Shown here in pieces: positions 20,701 to 32,694 of a stretch of DNA of 64,000 nt. Numbering within the stretch: the first letter of the stretch is position 1; every line of letters starts with the position of its first letter. The position numbers and the translations under genes were made by a program. The stretch comes from Paratrimastix pyriformis (lineage: Eukaryota; Preaxostyla; Paratrimastigidae): contig JAPMOS010000117.1 of NCBI GenBank assembly GCA_027972325.1, forward strand, positions 1 to 64,000, written 5' to 3'. A model generated the notes under the pieces. That model saw only the letters and a program-made list of their open reading frames with translations. It did no database searches and was not told the origin of the DNA.

Positions 20701-23700
20701 TCGCTCCAGGGTTTCCGTGGCGAGTGTAAGATTGAGCGCGGCGGTCAGAGAATCAACCCATTCCGCACCCGGCGGCTCTGATGGGGGATCGAACGGTCCT
20801 CCGATCTGGCAGAGAGCAACCAAGTTGAGGTTGTCTCGCAACGCCGGGTGGCGTAAGAGCGTGCGAAGGCAGCCCAAAAGGGTCGTCAAAGAGGCCAGGG
20901 ATTGATGTGGGCGAGGCAGCTCTGCGAGTCGGCCGAGGAAGTCCTGAAGGGGCGAGGTGACAGAAGACAAAAGCCCCGCTTCCGCAGAGACTGATCAAAG
21001 GATGGACCCCGCGGGCACACAAAGCAAACTGGCAGACTTTTGAGGAGACCGACGCTGAGGTCTCCGATCCATCCGAGGGCCGAGGGCCCCTGGCCCCGCC
21101 ACCAGGCTCTCCACCGAGCAATGTCCGAATTCACTTCGGAGGGCGCGCTGTCGGGAGCTTTCTGGGCGCAGAGCACAGCATCCAGCAGGGGTGGGAGTGC
21201 CCTTGCGAAGAGCGTTGACATTGCGCGCAGAGCCAGAAATCGCAGCCCCACCGCTTCGCCCCAAGGGGCCGCCTGGGCCGAGCGGGCGAAGGGTCCACCT
21301 ACTCGGGAGATAGGACAAGCCTGGAGGCAGGCTTCCCACAGACCTTCATCAAGAGCCTTGTCGTGAGGGAATGGGAAACAGTCCCACAGGGGAGCCTCGG
21401 GGTGGGTGGCAAGGCAATGCGAGCACGCGCCCGCGAGGCTGGGGAGCCATGTGCACAGGAGGCGCCACCCCTCGAAAGTGAGCATCGGCTGGTGGGCCCG
21501 GGCCGAGAGTTGGATGGCGCGGACGTGGTGAGCGGCAACGCGCAGGCATTGGACAAGGTGCGCTCGGTGCGCCGCCCCGGTGAGTAAAGGATCGTGGAGA
21601 CCCGTTGCCGTGGGCGCAGCCGCCTTGAGGGCAGATCGTTGCGAGTTCACCAATGAGTTGATCAGGGCAAGGAAAGCGGGAAGCAGACCAAGAGCGGTGC
21701 CAACCCCTTGGCATCCAAGAGCCCATCCGCATTGAGAGCTTTGGGTGCCTCGGGGCCACTCCCCCACAGTTTCGAAATCGCCCGGATGGCGGCCAGGTAC
21801 GAGGCGACGCCTTCGCGCACAGGGACGGCGGCGGGGAGGGCAGCAGCGCCCTTGGCCGGGGCCGCTTTGGTGGCTGGGGCGACGGGGGTAGCGGAAGGAG
21901 AATCGCTCGCTTCTGCGCCGCAAGAGAAAGCGGCAGGACAAAGAGCAATATCATCACGGAACTGCCGAGAATATCGCGCGCCTGACCAAACAAAAAGAAA
22001 CATTGGGAAGCACGCGGACCGAAAGCTTCCAGCGGGTAGCGGGAAAGGGCGAACCATTGCAGGGCCAGCGGGCTCATGACGCCTAAGGACCATTCGTCAT
22101 GTGAGCGGACGTTTCAACAGTCCCCGGACCTGGACAAGGCGGAGGGGCAATAATTTTTGGGGGCTCAGGAGAAGGAGACGAGGGCGGCCGGGCCGCTGGG
22201 GGAATGGATTTGGTCGGGCTGGCGGTCTTGGCAGGGACTGCTGGTGGGTTGGTGGCGCGAGCGGTCTGGAATGTCGAAGCGCAGGCTGCCTCGAGGATGG
22301 TCCCGACCCCCGCCGGATCCCGGAGGACAAACCAAGGCATGGCGCCCCAGTCAGGGCCCGCGCTGATGGGCTGCAGGCGGTGGGTTCCCCAAGTCGGCAC
22401 GAGCGACGGGGTCAGGACCGAGTCCAGGGTGGGCGGGGACCCTGTCACAATGGCAGGCGTGTCCGGAGCGGGGGCGGGAGACGTTGTCGATCCATGCTCC
22501 TGGAGGGCGTGAGCGAGGCTCCCCGGGACGCTCTCAAGGCGTTCAGAGAGGGGCGCGGGAAGGGCGCCGGCCAGCTCGCGCATCCGGACGGCGTCACAGT
22601 AGCCCAGCAGAAGTTCCCTTCAAAATACAAACAAGCGGGCACTGTGTGGCGGGGTGGCAGTGAAGATGCAGACCCCGATGACTGAATGGCTGCCAGCCTT
22701 TGGACAGTGTCGCGCCACCTTCGAACGGCCGAGCGATATGAACGCAAAATCTGGAAGGCCGCAAGAATTTGAGCGGCAGCGTCGACAGGAGAGGGCGGGG
22801 CGGCCACGGGGGGCGTCGGAGTTGGCTGTGTCAGAATCAGGGCAGCGAATGTTAGGAAACGAGAATGAGGATGACAGACGTCTTGAGGCGGAGGCGACGC
22901 CTGTGGTTTCCCCGCAGGAGGCTTCGTCGGCTTGGCGGTCGACTTCACCGCAGGTTTACTCTCCAGAAGGTCTGGGACCGCGGCATCTTCGATATGGTGC
23001 GTCCTACGGATGCGGATGGAAGACGCAGCATGGGTCATTGCGCCAATCAACCCATCCTCAGAGGATGCGCTGCCCAACGGCGCCACAGACCGGCGGAAGA
23101 AGGTCAGCAGGGCGAAGCGTCTCAACTTGGGCAGCCTGGGCCTGGCCCGACAGACGGCACAAATCAGGGGGAGCAGCGTCTCCGAGAGCCAGACTGATAC
23201 CTCCGCCCAGCGGGACGGCGTGCGATGGAGAGCCTAGGAGAAGCGATATCGCGTGCAGGTGAGTCCATGCCAGATCAAAGGGCCCCCACGGAGGCAGAGA
23301 TCGGGACCTGGTAGCTGCAAAGCAGGCCGAGGCGCAGCCATCGTGTCTCATCAGATCCCCAGCTGGGCAGAGGCACCAGCTCGAGGTCGGCGGTGGCCCC
23401 CTCTACTGCACCCGTGGTCGACGGTTTTGCCGCGCCGCTCCGGGCCGTTGCCGGCGCAGATCCGGCCGTGGTGGGTCGAGGCAGGCTGGGGGTCGGCGGG
23501 GCCGCTGCCATCAAAAGGGCCCACGCCTGGGCCGGGTCGGTGGCGAGAAGGGGCAGCACGGTGGCGTCCAAGGGACCGAAAGCTGAGTCCAGGGCCTGTG
23601 GTCGAGGAGGAAGCGGAGGCGAAGGGCCCGAAGCCTGCCGGACGGCGGCGAGGAGGCTCGGGAGCCCGAGCACCACCTGGCCAACAAAACACGGAAGCCA

Positions 23701-26700
23701 TGGGATGGTCAGCGTCACCCAGGGGTCAGCGAGGAGTCGGACCGGCAAATCGGTGGCCGCGAGCGCGGCGGGTGTCCAAGGCTGGTCATCTGCGGGGAGA
23801 TCAACGGTGGGAGGCACTTGAGTCGGCGCCTGGGGCGGCGGGGGCGAAGGTGACGGGGCACTTGGTTTGCCCACACCGCGTGTTGCTGGGGCGGGGGCGG
23901 CCGAGGATGGCCGTGGGACGCCGCCCAGAAGTTGATGCAATGAACAAAACTCTAAGGAAAGTCAAGGTGGAAAAGGGGAAGGGAAGGAGGGCAAGGGGAG
24001 AAGAAGCGGTCGTCAGAAGTCCAGAGTCCCTGTGAGGTGACGAACCAACTAGCCGATCAAAGGAGAGCGTCGCCTGGACGAGGCCCGCCGCGGCCGATGG
24101 CGTCAAGGCAAAAGCATGCCAGAGGGGACACCCATCTGCCAACAGTGCGATGAGCGTCCGAAGGGCGTGGATACTTGGAGCGAGGGTGAGCAGGGGTGAA
24201 GCACAGACCGTTATGAGTTTGGGATTTTGCCTCCTCCTTGAGCGGGTGCCCCAGAATCATGTTGGCGGCGCGCGCCAGCTGAGCGACGAGAGTCCGACAG
24301 ACGACTCGTCTATGCAACCACGAGTTTACAGCGTGGAGGGACGAAGCCGGACGGACCGTTTGATGGCCATCCGAGTCCAATACATGGCCTGCTGGGTCCG
24401 CGCAGGGTCAGCGGCGACCATGGCAATGATTTCGAAGAGGAGTACAGCCAGGATGGGCTGCGCCGCATAGACGGACAACTCGCAGGCCTGAGTCTGACAG
24501 AGGGATTCGACGGCCACCACCATCGCCCTTTCGAGGAGTGGCGAGCGATGGTCGTGTCGGGCCAGGAGGCCTTGCTCGGTGGCCAAACGATGGAGGGTCA
24601 ACGCAAGCTATCAAGCAGGGCAGAGAAGAGAACGGGCAGATGAGCGTGGCGCTGCGTGCACGTCCAGCGCATGCGCAGTCAGACCTCGACTGAACCGTGA
24701 CCGTCCCCGCACAAAGCCGCTGCCTTGAGGCCCTCCTGCACGATGGCCACTGCCCGGCAAAGACCGTAGAGGCGGGTCGCACCGAGGGAGCGGTCCTGGC
24801 CCGACGCACTCCAAACGACCTCGTCACCGGTGGCCGCTGCAACCGCACTCGACAGCACGCCCAGGGTCGCCGACCGGATGGCGGCTGGCGGTGGCGGCCT
24901 GGAGGCGGATGCCGGGGGCAAGGCAGGAGCGAGCGCGAAGTGGGAGGACAACAACCCGACGCAAGACAGGAGCGCTTGAAAGAGACAAGCCGGGGCGCCG
25001 ACAAGGGACGCGACTCGGAGCCGATGTGTGACTGGGATGACGACACAGAGTGGCTGCAGAGAGCGAAACAACACGTGAGCACAAGAAAGAAAGGCGCCCG
25101 ACGGGACCTGGTCCTGTTCGATATCCACAGCGAATCCGTAAGCAACGCGAGCACAGCGGAGGGCAACATCTTGAAGAAGCCGCAGGCACGAGCCCGAGGC
25201 CACGGAACGTCGACCCTCTGACCCAGGGGCCGGAGGCGCAGCGAGAGTAAGACCAGTGGCGGGGCGGGTCGCCCGCATGGAGGCCTCTGACGAGGACGCG
25301 GCGGCCCGGAGTTGGGCCTCGAACTCGCGCCGCAGAGATTCCTGGGCCTAAAGCAACGGAACCAATGGCGGAGTCGCCCCCCGCAAACGTTGCGCAACCA
25401 GACCTGAGCATCCGGGCGCATGGCGGTGCTGAGTTCTTCGAGATGCCGCCGAGTGGCGGCGACCGACCGGGACACCAAGGCCCAAAGGTACGGCAAGGGA
25501 ACTGGGTGGGCCGTCTGAACTGGAGCCGTGCAAGGGCCGATAGGGCCCAGCCCGCTGGACAGGGGGTCGTCTTTGCCTAATATGACAGGACCAGCGGTCT
25601 GACACCGGTGAGGAAAAGGAAAGCGAGGCGGGTGGCCCCCTGGGCTTATGCCTAACATTCTTTCCGGCACCTTTCTTCCAACATGGGCGAGGCCAGACCA
25701 GGAGCCGCGTCAGCATTGTACTCGGCGCAGGCGAAGATGTAGGAGATGTTGGGGTCGAGATCGCTCACGACAACCTACCAGAAGATCGAAAGCCGATTGG
25801 TGAGGCCGGGGCAAACCCCTCGGGCAAGATCCCCGTACGGGGCGCGGGGGAGCGCGGGGGAGCGCGGGGGAGCGCGGGGGAGCGCGGGGGAGCGCGGGGG
25901 AGCGCGGGGGAGCGCGGGGGAGCGGACCTCACTTCCCGCCGCTTGGGGCACGCCCGTGCCACGCAGGAGACGATTCTGCGGTGAAACCACGCACGACTCC
26001 TCGGATGCCTTCCCAAAGACCACGACGTACCTAACTTATCGATGAGTCCCCAGAAACTGCAAGAGCCTTTTCGCACAGACTTGGCTTCCGGGTTGGTGGG
26101 CTGGGGGCGCAAGGTGATCGCCGTTCCCGTTCGGCAGACGAACAACGGGGCCGCGAGAGCGCGCTCCTCCTGGGCGCTGGCCGGGTCGGCAGTTTCTTCT
26201 GCGATGGCGGCCAGGAGGCCCATCTGTGTCTCGGCCTCTTGCCCATGGTCCACGGCCCAGCGGTGGTGGGCTCGAGACAGTCGGCGGCTGGTCTGCTCCC
26301 AGTCGGCGCGCAGGGCGCACTCGGCGTGGCCGGCCTTCTCAAGCAGCGCCATAGCGTCCTGCAAGTGAGCTCGGACCTCGCAGGTCACCTGCTCAGCCGC
26401 CTTCAAGTATGTCCGCCGAAGCTGGGCGTATGGGCGCGGGGGAAGCGTGGCCACCAGGGGAGCCGTGCAGAGGATGGCAGCCTGGCTGGGACTGAACGCG
26501 GGGGCGGCAGGTTCCGCTCCACCCCTGGTGATCGTGGCGGCAAGGGTTGCGTCCGGGTTGTAACTCCGCGGCTGAAAAAAAAAAAAACAAAGAAAAAAGT
26601 TCAGATCTTGCGCACTCAGATGGCGGCTCGCACACTTGGGGTGGGGCTGGATGCGTGCACCGCCGATGCGCCCGTGTCTGTTGGACTGACCTTTTTCAGG

Positions 26701-29700
26701 GTGCGCGTCATGGAGGCCGCTGACAACGCTTCCGCTGATCGGGGCCCGGATTCCTCGGGGGCACTCTCATCGGGAAGCAGCAGAATCAGCCCAGGTGCCG
26801 TCTGGATGAGGAGCATCAGGCGACCCGACCACAGCAAGGCGGCCTCGGTGTGGAGCAGGGCCAGCGTCTGCGGGTTGGTCCCGTAGCTGACGAGGAGGCG
26901 CGCCAGTGACTGCAGTAGAGGCGAGTGAGTGCGAGGTATCATGACTTGTCTGAGTGTGCCTGCTTGTGATGACGGCTTTGCTGTGGTGCCCGAACCGCGA
27001 AAGACGAATCATGACAGCATGAACAGACGGAAGAGGTGAACAGTGGCGGCCAGTAATCTGCAGGCGAGGTGGGGGCGCCCGGAGCGAAGAGATAAAGGGG
27101 CTCAGCAAGAGCCGGGTCGCCCGATGTCAGCTGAGCAAGGAAAAAGGGAGCTTTCAAGGACGCCTGGTTGCACGGCAGCAGACCGGCTCATCATCCCCAG
27201 ATTTGGTTGCCGCCAGCAAGGTCACCACAGGTGGGGGCTCACTGCCGCGCATCGTGGTCAGGGCCTCCTGGGTGGCCAACTTCATGTGGTCCTTGAGGTA
27301 GGTGCAGTTATACGCTCGAATGGCTCGTACCGAAGCCAGCGCCTAAACACGACAGGGTGAGCGTGGCCTGCGACCAGGAACAGACCAACTGGGCACGGAG
27401 CTTGAGCCGCAGCAGATCCACCCCCATGCAACGCAGGGTGCCTTCGATGGGCCAAGGTGAGGATCCCTCCTTTTGGGTCGGGCCGCCGGTGGGTCGGGAG
27501 GCCGAGTCGAGGTGATCCAGAAAGGAAGACATGCACGTGATGTTGTCAAGGGGCGTGTGCTGAAGGGCAAACGATGCGCAATGAGACTCCAGCGTGGCGA
27601 GGGCTTCCGAGGCCACCTGCGGGCGAGAGGAGAACAGAACAGCACCGGTTAAAATTGAGAGCTCACCCAAGTTGCCTCCCTCACCGAGGCAAAGGTCCGG
27701 AGACCGACCTCCACAACCCGCGCGTAGGTTCGGTCGTATTTCGGTGGTGCGGGGCGTTCTGCGTCGGAGCCGGCAACGAGGTCTGTCGGCTGGGGCCGCG
27801 CGGATGGGTCGAGGAGCATCGAAGCCAGCCGCTGCTGCTCATGCAGGGCGTGGGCAAGCTGGGCCTCGAGGGCCCGCTCCTCGTCCTCCAGCAGCAGCCC
27901 GCAGTGCAGAAGGGCTGCCTGCAGGTGAGTGTTGACGTCCCGGCGGTGGGGCGGAGGCCGCGACTGGGCCGCCAGGACAGCCTCCAGGCCACCGAGCACC
28001 GTGGAGCGCGCCAGCGGGAGGGGAAGCGGGGACGGCGGGCCGCACGGGTTATGCGAGTCTGAGATGGAGGGAGAGAAAATGGGTGGGGTGCAAAAGAAAA
28101 GAGCCGAGGCGCGAATGGGGCTGTCACGTCCCCGCTGTGGCGGGCCAGGGACGTCGACAGACCCGCCGCGTCGCCTTCACGGTAGGTCCGAATGTGCGAC
28201 CAGAGGACGAGACTCGCATCAACGAGGAGCTCTTCGGGGAAGTCCTGCAGCGCCGCGGGAGTGGCATCGACGGTTTGGATGAACGGGCAGACCTGCTCCC
28301 GAAGGCATCGGATCAAGAGCGATGCGAGGACCTCGATGAAGGCCGAGCCGCCAGGCGTGGCGGCTTGTTCGACCGAGGGAGTGGATGCTGATGGCTGCTG
28401 GGCGGGCAGGAGGGGCCACACCGCGCGCAATACGGAGACAACAAGCCCGAAGGATGCTGCGTGGAGAAGTGGAAGGGGATGAGAGTCCGCGAAAGGCCTT
28501 TGTGTGTGTGTGTGTGGGGGGGAGGGGGGAGGGGGAGGGGGGAGGGGGAGGGAGGGAGGGGAGGGAGGGAGAGAGGGGAGGGGAGGAGGGGGGAGAGAGG
28601 AGGGGGGAGAGAGGGGGGGGGGAGGGGGGGGGGGGAGGGGGAGGAGGAGGGGAGGGAGGGGAGGAGGAGGGAGGGGAGGGAGGGAGGGGAGGAGGGAGGA
28701 GGGGAGGGGAGGGAGGGGAGGGAGGGGAGGGGAGGGAGGGGAGGGGAGGGGAGGAGGGGAGGGGAGGGGAGGGGAGGGGAGGGGAGGGGAGGGGAGGGGA
28801 GGAGGGGAGGGAGGGGAGGGAGGGAGGAGGGGAGGAGGGAGGGAGGGGGAGGGAGGGAGGGGAGGAGGGAGGGGAGGGGAGGGGAGGGGAGGGGAGGGAG
28901 GGGAGGGAGGGGAGGGGAGGGAGGGGAGGGAGGAGGGAGGGGAGGGGAGGGGAGGGGAGGGGAGGGAGGAGGAGGAGGGAGGGAGGGAGGAGGAGGGAGG
29001 GGAGGGAGGGAGGGAGGGAGGGGAGGGAGGGGAGGGGAGGGGGAGGGAGGGGAGGGGAGGAGGGAGGGGGAGGGGAGGAGGAGGGGAGGGAGGGGAGGGG
29101 GAGGGGAGGGGAGGAGGGGAGGGGAGGGAGGAGGGGAGGGGAGGGAGGGAGGGAGGGAGGGAGGGGAGGGAGGGAGGAGGGGAGGGAGGGAGGGAATTTC
29201 ATTGTGGCCATGGGTGGCAGACCGGGCGCAGGATCGGTACTACTGTCCACCAGGTCCTCGACGTGGGCCGCGCAAAAGTCGAAGAGCGCGAAATGGCGAT
29301 AGGCGAAGGCGACCCGGCAGCAAGTCTGGATCAGGCTGGCCGGGAAATGGACTGGGGTGGATGGACAGAAACCTGCCTGGTGAGCCAACCAAGGGACTGA
29401 CGGGATCCCCAAGAACGGGTCTGGAGCGCACATCCGCTCCGCAGAAGGGGCGAGGGGCGGACCGGGAGGCCTCGGAACGGGAGGGGTATCTTTGGGGACA
29501 AGGGCCTCGGCTCCCGATTTCGACGGTTTGCTTGCCGAGGCCTTCGGGGCGCCCTCCTACGTTTGAAACGTGTGGCCTGGGTTCGAATGTGCCGACAGAC
29601 CGCAGAGGCAGTAGCAGGGGGACCCTCCTGTCCGACCGAGGGAGCGATTGCTCTCTGCAGGACGGCCAGGGCCGCGTCGAGGACGACCTGGCACTGCGCA

Positions 29701-31570
29701 GCCGAGACTGCAATGGGGCCCTTGGCGGGATCGGCCGGCCGGGGGGCTTCCAGGATGATCCGCTGGCGGGGCGACTGGAGAACACGGTAAGCAAGGAACA
29801 GGAATGGGCGGAAGGATGGCGATGGCCAGGCGTCGTCCTGGGGCGGCTCGCAGACCTCGAGCAGGGCCAAGAGCGTGTCCAGGCGAAGGGGCAAGACAAG
29901 TCCGTCCGAAGGCACAGGCCGGACAGGAGCCGGGGCGGTCGGCAGCAAACCAGGTGCTGCTTGTTTCCCAGGGCCGCCCTTGGCACTCGCTGGCCGGGCG
30001 GGGGAGGACTGAGCAGCCGGGGCGGAGCCGGGATGCGCCGGCTCGGGGCCAGAGAGCGAGGCAACGACGAGCTCATCCACTTGGACCACGGCGTTGGACG
30101 GGGTGATCTGTGTAGAACGGAACAAAAGACCGGAAAACGGTGGGTGTGCTTGTGTCCGAGGAGCGGGGAAGATGGGGGAGGGAGATTGCGCATCTGCGTG
30201 TCTGCCTCCACCCGTGTATCTGGCGGGCCTCAGATTTGGGAAAGCACAGGAAAAGGTGGCGCCATTGGGCCGAGGATGGGAGGGGGATGGATGGGCGAGG
30301 AGACCTTTCCGCGGATCAGTGCGTACTTGAGCTGAAGGACCTTGGTAATCAACAGGGCCGTCTGGAGGAAGGAGGAAGGTAGGGTGGGATTGGGTGTCTT
30401 GGGCGGCTTGATGTGTGCGTGCACAGGGGACCGCGGTGTGTGGGCCAGACCTGCATGATCTGGATGGTGTCGGAAGAGGGCGCCACCTCGTCGCTGCGCT
30501 CCAATTCCATCAGTTCGGTCACTTGGCCCACAGCGTGGTCGGCGTATGCCTACGAAGGGAAGAGTGACAAATGGAACTTGTGGCACCTTCCCGCCCCCGC
30601 GATGCACGTACACGCCCGCACTCAGACAGACCGCACGGGATGGCAGAGTAACAAACTTCCCGGGGGCGCAAGGATGAGGCAAACGCAGCATGGGGTATGC
30701 ACTCATGCACAGATGCACAAAGCAGGCAGGCAGAGGGGGGGGGGGGGGGGGGGGGGTCAAGAGACCTCGGCCTTCGCGATATCGCCTGCCCCTTCGGCAG
30801 CCAGGCAGACGGCCCGATACAGAGTGCACCGGAACGGAAGGTGAGCCACGGCTTTCAGAGGGACGCAGGACTCAAGAATTCCGGCCGCACAAACAAGAGA
30901 CCCGCAAGACTGGCCATAATAGCCACTGCGCGTCAGGTCCTGGCAGCAGCGGTGACAGCACTCGACGGCCTTTCGAATCAGCCCGCAATGCCGCTTGGGC
31001 GATGCAGTTCGAAGACGTTGTGCCGCATCGAGAATCGAATCCATGACACCAGAAAGTCGTTGCAAGGTCCGGGTCGAGTGGAGCGCCGGGTCCTCAGCCA
31101 GAAGCAGTGCATGCCGGCAGAGGGCCACTCCCAATCGAGACTCGCACTATGGAGGAGTCAGCCAGAGGAACAGTGCTGCGCGAGAACAAACCAAGAGGGT
31201 GTGAAAAATGTCATTTTTTGTGTCATCATCGACGCCGGTGTTGGGAACCGGGAAGTGATCACACAGAGCGAGCGCCGGAAGGTAACAATCATTTAACGCA
31301 GAGTCGAAGGCTTTGGCGGAAAACAGCGTCTGGCCGAACTCTAGAAGCTTGGCGGCAAGAGCCTCCGCTGGGACTGTCGCGGCATACCGAGTGGGAAATT
31401 GTACAAGAAGTTGAGCCATTGCGAGGGTGGGCCCCGGCCCCCCTTGATTCAGAAAGACTTTGATGGCCCGGAGGACTCCGTCACATCCAACGGAAAACGC
31501 GGAGTTTTTTGAATCGTCCAGAGAAGAGTTAAATTTTGGAGAATGAAAAAGAACCCTGCCATCCCATTCT
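14746..31570 (-). CDS. CFAP54: Cilia- and flagella-associated protein 54 (central apparatus)
   Basis: A very large many-exon gene for a helical-solenoid protein of the axonemal central pair apparatus. In the family CFAP54 is a scaffold of the C1d projection. The 5' exons decide the call: [20 protein letters not shown] in the first exon (ends at 31192), then 30766-31146 with [18 protein letters not shown] and [18 protein letters not shown], then 30451-30549 ([18 protein letters not shown]) and 30305-30361 ([18 protein letters not shown]). These follow the family's pattern EYLxxAxxCLESxxPLLTxRYLxWRxTLYxAVC...FARRALAKIDEL...MAVMIFKRG in order. Introns are 45-216 bp with phase-0 joins and donors GTTTGT, GTCTCT, GTCTGG, GTCTCC. 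Open helical stretches continue on the same strand to the stop at 14746, in line with a protein of 3000 or more residues. The first Met used may be that at 31417-31419; the frame stays open upstream to about 31570. Middle exon borders are not resolved, and I cannot exclude a second gene near the 3' end. Confidence 0.8.
19182..19201. repeat. A20/T20 run in a CFAP54 intron
   Basis: Twenty consecutive A on the plus strand, T on the CFAP54 sense strand, in a stretch without an open coding frame. Probably an expanded intronic polypyrimidine tract. Confidence 0.8.
25845..25924. repeat. Eight perfect 10-bp units GCGCGGGGGA
   Basis: Eight head-to-tail copies of GCGCGGGGGA in the CFAP54 gene (sense strand TCCCCCGCGC). 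Since 10 is not a multiple of three and no conserved protein stretch covers it, it most likely lies in an intron. Confidence 0.9.
28507..29191. repeat. 680-bp pure polypurine tract (GGGA/GGGGA/GGA) in a CFAP54 intron
   Basis: Apart from a leading (GT)n, the plus strand has only G and A for about 680 bp, in irregular GGGA, GGGGA and GGAGGA units. On the CFAP54 sense strand it is CCCTCC-type polypyrimidine. It lies between coding exons at about 29.2-29.3 kb ([17 protein letters not shown]) and 28.2-28.4 kb, and the sense side ends in a (CA)n run before the probable acceptor CACGCAG. Such tracts can form triplex or G-quadruplex DNA. Frames reading Pro/Ser or Gly/Glu/Arg repeats here are artefacts. 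Confidence 0.9.
30735..30756. repeat. 22-nt G:C homopolymer in CFAP54 intron 2
   Basis: G22 on the plus strand, C22 on the sense strand, starting 9 bases after the donor GTCTCTTGA of the intron at 30550-30765. One of five such runs in this window, all C on the sense strand. Confidence 0.9.
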
Positions 31571-32472
31571 TCCTGTCATGACATGTCAGGCAACCTGACA
31601 TGAAGGATCTTTGGCTACAAGCTGGGATCGTTTTTTTCTCTTCCGAAGCATTCATGTTTGTTGAGAAACGGACCATCAACAACTACTGTAACCCAGTTGA
31701 AGCTTATCGCATCTTTGAAGCTTGGTGCCTGTTTTCACTCGTACTTCTCCCTGTTCCCCTGCCCGACATGAATGTGACTGAAGCAGCTCTGGAGAAACCG
31801 CAAGGCCATCCTGCCGAAGCCGCCCCTGCCTATTGCCTCTCCTCACGGTCTGCCCCAGCCTCCTGGCTTCCTGGACAGGCCGGATCACCCTGCAGTCCCG
31901 CTGCTCTTCAAGGTTGCATATGCGCCCGTTTCTTCCACAAGATTCTTCCGTCGAGCACTCCTTTTCATTCGACTCCTTCCTTCCCTGTCCGGCGCGGATC
32001 CCCTGCCGGTACACGACGATTACGTCTTCCAGCTCCAATGATGGCGGGCTGTTAGGCGCTGGACCTTCCACATTCCGGCGGGCGGCGGGCGGCGGCGGGC
32101 AGCGGCGGGCAGCGGCGGGCAGCGGCGGGCGGCGGCGGGCGGACGGCGGGCGGACGGCGGGCGGACGGCGGAGGGCGGGCGGCGGAGGGCGGGCGGCGGA
32201 GGGCGGGCGGCGGAGGGCGGACGGCGGGCGGCGGAGGGCGGACGGCGGGCGGCGGAGGGCGGACGGCGGACGGCGGAGGGTGGCGGGCGGACGGCGGCGG
32301 GCGGACGGCGGCGGGCGGACGGCGGCGGGCGGACGGCGGCGGGCGGACGGCGGCGGGCGGACGGAGGCGGGCGGACGGAGGCGGGCGGACGGAGGCGGAG
32401 CGGACGGCGGGGCGACGGTGGCGCCCACCACCAGGGGCTTCTCGATTTTCTTGTTTTGTCTTTCTGTTCTTT
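31571..32472. promoter_or_regulatory. Divergent interval between CFAP54 and the coiled-coil gene
   Basis: Presumed promoter region of two divergent genes. It contains an inverted repeat CATGACATGTCAGG / CCTGACATG near 31577-31602 and a GC-rich minisatellite at 32078-32415. A plus-strand frame from 31833 runs into the minisatellite but has no supporting motif; it might include an untranslated first exon of the coiled-coil gene. Confidence 0.4.
32078..32415. repeat. GGCGGGCGGACGGCGG minisatellite
   Basis: Irregular 7-, 11- and 13-bp units built from GGCGGGC, GGACGGCG and GGAGGGC. It is G-rich on the plus strand (the sense strand of the downstream gene) and lies just upstream of its first coding exon. 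The Ala/Gly/Arg and Pro/Arg frames through it are artefacts. Confidence 0.9.
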
Positions 32473-32694
32473 TTGTTCTTGATTCAAGTATGGCTCCGTC
32501 GCAACCACCTGGGGTGGGAGATGCTTCGATCACCACGTTACCTCGAGTCCACTGCCACCTCTCGGTTTCGCTCGCGCTCTCAGCCACATTCTGTTTTGCG
32601 ATGTCGTCGCCAGTCTGAACAGACGCCACCGCGATCTCGTTCTCAAATGAGGCCATCGCGTCGATCACCTGTAGTTTCCACCGCTCCCCCCAGC

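Noticed and set aside
22083-22583. A separate gene start inside the CFAP54 span (MRELAGALP...)
   Set aside because: Neighbouring open stretches connect by plausible short introns on the same strand and have the same helical, Ala/Leu-rich character; no promoter-like gap is seen.
25845-25924. Regular 10-bp repeat considered as CRISPR-like or telomeric
   Set aside because: No spacers between units, so not CRISPR; only eight units, not at a sequence end and not telomere-like.
28219-29433. Long Pro/Ser frame (minus) and Gly/Glu/Arg frames (plus) across 28.5-29.2 k
   Set aside because: They are translations of a pure GGGA/CCCT tract that is open in all frames; flanking CFAP54 exons show it is an intron.
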